In this document: in pieces, positions 62,211-64,000 of the stretch | Numbering within the stretch: the first letter of the stretch is position 1 | Layout of the letters: every line of letters begins with the position of its first letter | Source of the DNA: Cupriavidus gilardii | GTDB lineage: Bacteria > Pseudomonadota > Gammaproteobacteria > Burkholderiales > Burkholderiaceae | Length of the DNA stretch: 64,000 bases | Assembly (NCBI RefSeq): GCF_008801915.1 | Contig: NZ_VZOV01000005.1 | Location: 186,001 to 250,000 of the forward strand | Direction of reading: 5' to 3' | Program-made: the position numbers and the translations under genes | The notes under the pieces: generated by a model | The model's input: only the letters and a program-made list of their open reading frames with translations | Database searches by the model: none | What the model was told of the DNA's origin: nothing

Positions 62211-64000
62211 GTGTCCCCACTCCGATCCACATTGGCCAGGCTGGCGGCCCTGGCGACCGTTACCGTGCTGGCTGCCTGCGGTTCCGATGACGATGGCGCG
62301 GGCAATCCCGGTCCGGGCACGCCGCCGCCGGCCGCGGTCGCGCCGGGCACCCGGGCCACGCTGGCCTTGCTGGAGACCACCGATCTGCACAGCAACGTGC
62401 GCAGCTATGACTATTTCAAGCTGGCCGAAGACCAGACCATGGGCTTCGAGCGCGTATCGACGCTGATCAAGCAGGCGCGCGCCGAATTCCCCAACACGAT
62501 GCTGCTGGACAACGGCGACACGATCCAGGGCACCGCACTGGCCGATTACCAGGCGCAGGTCAGCCCGCTGTCGTGCGGCGATACGCTGGCGATGTACAAG
62601 GTGATGAACGCGGCCAGGTTCGATGGCGGCGGTATCGGCAATCACGAGTTCAACTACGGCCTGCCGTTCCTGAACCAGGTCACCGGCAACCGCTTCAACG
62701 TCGACGGGCTGCCCGAGCCGGCCGCGCAGACCGCGTGCGCGGGCCCGACCTTTCCGCAGGTGCTGGCCAACGTCTACAGCGTCAAGTCGAAGGCGCCGCT
62801 GTTCCAGCCCTACACGATCATCACGCGGCAGTTGAGCGCCACCGCGCCCGACGGCAAGGCCGTGACGGTGCCCGTCAAGGTCGGCATCATCGGCTTCGCG
62901 CCGCCGGCGATCATGACCTGGGACAAGCGCTGGCTCGACGGCAAGGTCTACACGGTCGGCGCCAGGGAAGCCGCCGAGCAGTACATCCCCGAAATGCGGG
63001 CGAAGGGCGCCGACCTGGTGGTGGTGATCTCGCATGGCGGCCTCGATGCGTCGACGTATTCGCCGAACATGGAGAACGCGAGCTGGCATCTGTCGAAGGT
63101 GCCCGGCGTCGATGCGATGCTGATCGGGCATTCGCACCAGATCTTCCCCGACGCCAACAGCACCGTGGCGCAGTTCAACCTGCCCGGCGTCGACAAGGCC
63201 AGGGGGCTGGTCAACGGCGTGCCGACGGTAATGGCGAACTACTGGGGCAAGCACCTGGGCGTGATCAAGCTCGAACTCGCCCATGACGGCACGCGCTGGA
63301 CGGTCGACAAGAATGCGACCACGGTGCAGGCGCGCTCGATCCAGAAGGCCGACAAGACCTATGTCGAGGCCGACCCGGAGGTCGCCGCTGCCATCGAGGC
63401 AGAGCACCAGGCCACCATCGCCTACGTGAAGACGCCGATCGGCACCACCGACTACCGGATGAACAGCTACTTCGCGGACGTCGGCGATCCAGGGGCGATC
63501 CAGATCGTCAATCAGGCCCAGGCGGCCTACGTCAAGGACTACATCGCCGCCAACCTGCCGGACCTGGCGTCGCTGCCGGTGCTGTCGGTGTCGGCGCCGT
63601 TCAAGAGCGGTTTCGGCGGCGGCAGCGACTACACGGACGTGCAGGCCGGCAACCTGGCCATCAACAACGCCGCCGATCTCTACCTGTATCCGAATACGGT
63701 CTACGCGGTGAAGGTCAATGGCGACGAGATGAAGGCCTGGCTCGAGACCGCGGCTCGCCGCTTCAACCAGATCAGCACCACGGCGAGCACCGAGCAGCAG
63801 CTGATCAGCAGCTTCCCGGGCTACAACTTCGACATGTTCACCAGCGCGGACCTGAGCTACGAGATCGACGTGACCCAGCCGGTCGGCAGCCGCATCAAGA
63901 ACCTCAGCTATCTCGGCGCACCGGTGACCGCCAGCCAGCAGTTCATCGTCGCCACCAACAACTACCGCGCCAGCGGCGGCGGCAACTTTCCGGGGCTGGA
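62211..64000 (+). CDS. cpdB: 2',3'-cyclic-nucleotide 2'-phosphodiesterase/3'-nucleotidase, lipoprotein (partial, 3' end outside window)
   Basis: A frame from GTG 62211 (AAGGAG upstream) stays open to the window end, giving at least 596 codons. It opens VSPLRSTLARLAALATVTVL and continues AACGSDDD, a lipobox with Cys near residue 23. Metallophosphatase motifs are present: LETTDLHSN, LLDNGDTIQG, GIGNHEFNYG, VVISHGG and LIGHSHQ; the C-terminal 5'-nucleotidase domain follows (DVQAGNLAINNAADLYLYPN, ATNNYRASGGGNF). GNHEFNYG and the DYF region fit CpdB better than UshA. It acts outside the cytoplasmic membrane to release nucleosides and phosphate from cyclic or 3'-nucleotides. Confidence 0.9.
   Translation, partial: MSPLRSTLARLAALATVTVLAACGSDDDGAGNPGPGTPPPAAVAPGTRATLALLETTDLHSNVRSYDYFKLAEDQTMGFERVSTLIKQARAEFPNTMLLDNGDTIQGTALADYQAQVSPLSCGDTLAMYKVMNAARFDGGGIGNHEFNYGLPFLNQVTGNRFNVDGLPEPAAQTACAGPTFPQVLANVYSVKSKAPLFQPYTIITRQLSATAPDGKAVTVPVKVGIIGFAPPAIMTWDKRWLDGKVYTVGAREAAEQYIPEMRAKGADLVVVISHGGLDASTYSPNMENASWHLSKVPGVDAMLIGHSHQIFPDANSTVAQFNLPGVDKARGLVNGVPTVMANYWGKHLGVIKLELAHDGTRWTVDKNATTVQARSIQKADKTYVEADPEVAAAIEAEHQATIAYVKTPIGTTDYRMNSYFADVGDPGAIQIVNQAQAAYVKDYIAANLPDLASLPVLSVSAPFKSGFGGGSDYTDVQAGNLAINNAADLYLYPNTVYAVKVNGDEMKAWLETAARRFNQISTTASTEQQLISSFPGYNFDMFTSADLSYEIDVTQPVGSRIKNLSYLGAPVTASQQFIVATNNYRASGGGNFPGL

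Overview
The window is high-GC, gene-dense chromosomal DNA that looks like a betaproteobacterium of the order Burkholderiales (Burkholderiaceae or Alcaligenaceae type). The evidence is a Bug-type tripartite tricarboxylate transporter receptor, several LysR regulators, the DUF3325/PepSY/DUF3649 iron module and short REP-like hairpins. This is inference from gene content, and no rRNA is present to confirm it. I recognised no tRNA, rRNA, CRISPR array, insertion sequence or prophage.

Layout. 1-3.3 kb: the end of a LysM-like gene, an exported SRPBCC protein, a LysR regulator and a DUF1445 (D-glutamate cyclase N-terminal family) protein. 3.6-13.1 kb: one giant gene of about 3153 codons. It carries an Ala/Gln-rich helical N-terminus, a DUF4781-like region, a glutamate-racemase domain flanked by two D-glutamate-cyclase C-terminal-type domains, toxin-like repeats, a possible kinase-like fold, C-terminal membrane helices and a LysM-like tail. 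13.2-20.2 kb: a peptide-type ABC importer operon with an amidase. 20.5-26.6 kb: an old yellow enzyme, an APC permease, an exported methyltransferase-like protein, an alpha/beta hydrolase and a small membrane/periplasmic gene pair. 26.7-31.7 kb: a LysR regulator, a TauD-type dioxygenase and a sulfonate/taurine-type ABC importer. 31.7-33.1 kb: an ankyrin protein and a lone PAS protein.

33.2-39.1 kb: a probable sugar-acid catabolic island. An enolase-superfamily dehydratase and a Bug receptor diverge from a GntR/HutC regulator, a cupin, an SDR and an MFS importer. 39.1-39.7 kb: a HigB/HigA-type toxin-antitoxin pair, followed by an MFS exporter and an LprI-like protein. 41.8-54.5 kb: a five-gene, translationally coupled operon of large, mostly uncharacterised proteins: DUF6603 protein, 848 aa, 1276 aa, 520 aa, and a subtilase with a beta-propeller-like tail. 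None of the five has a visible signal peptide. 54.8-61.9 kb: a Fur-box-preceded iron-uptake locus in the order ECF sigma, FecR, TonB receptor, DUF4198, DUF3649, PepSY, DUF3325. From 62.2 kb: a CpdB-type nucleotidase cut by the window end.

The two most unusual systems are the giant D-glutamate-themed protein, which sits beside a DUF1445 gene so that both halves of the eukaryotic D-glutamate cyclase architecture are adjacent, and the five-gene DUF6603/subtilase operon, whose joint function I cannot assign. The long antisense ORFs over both regions are codon-bias shadows.
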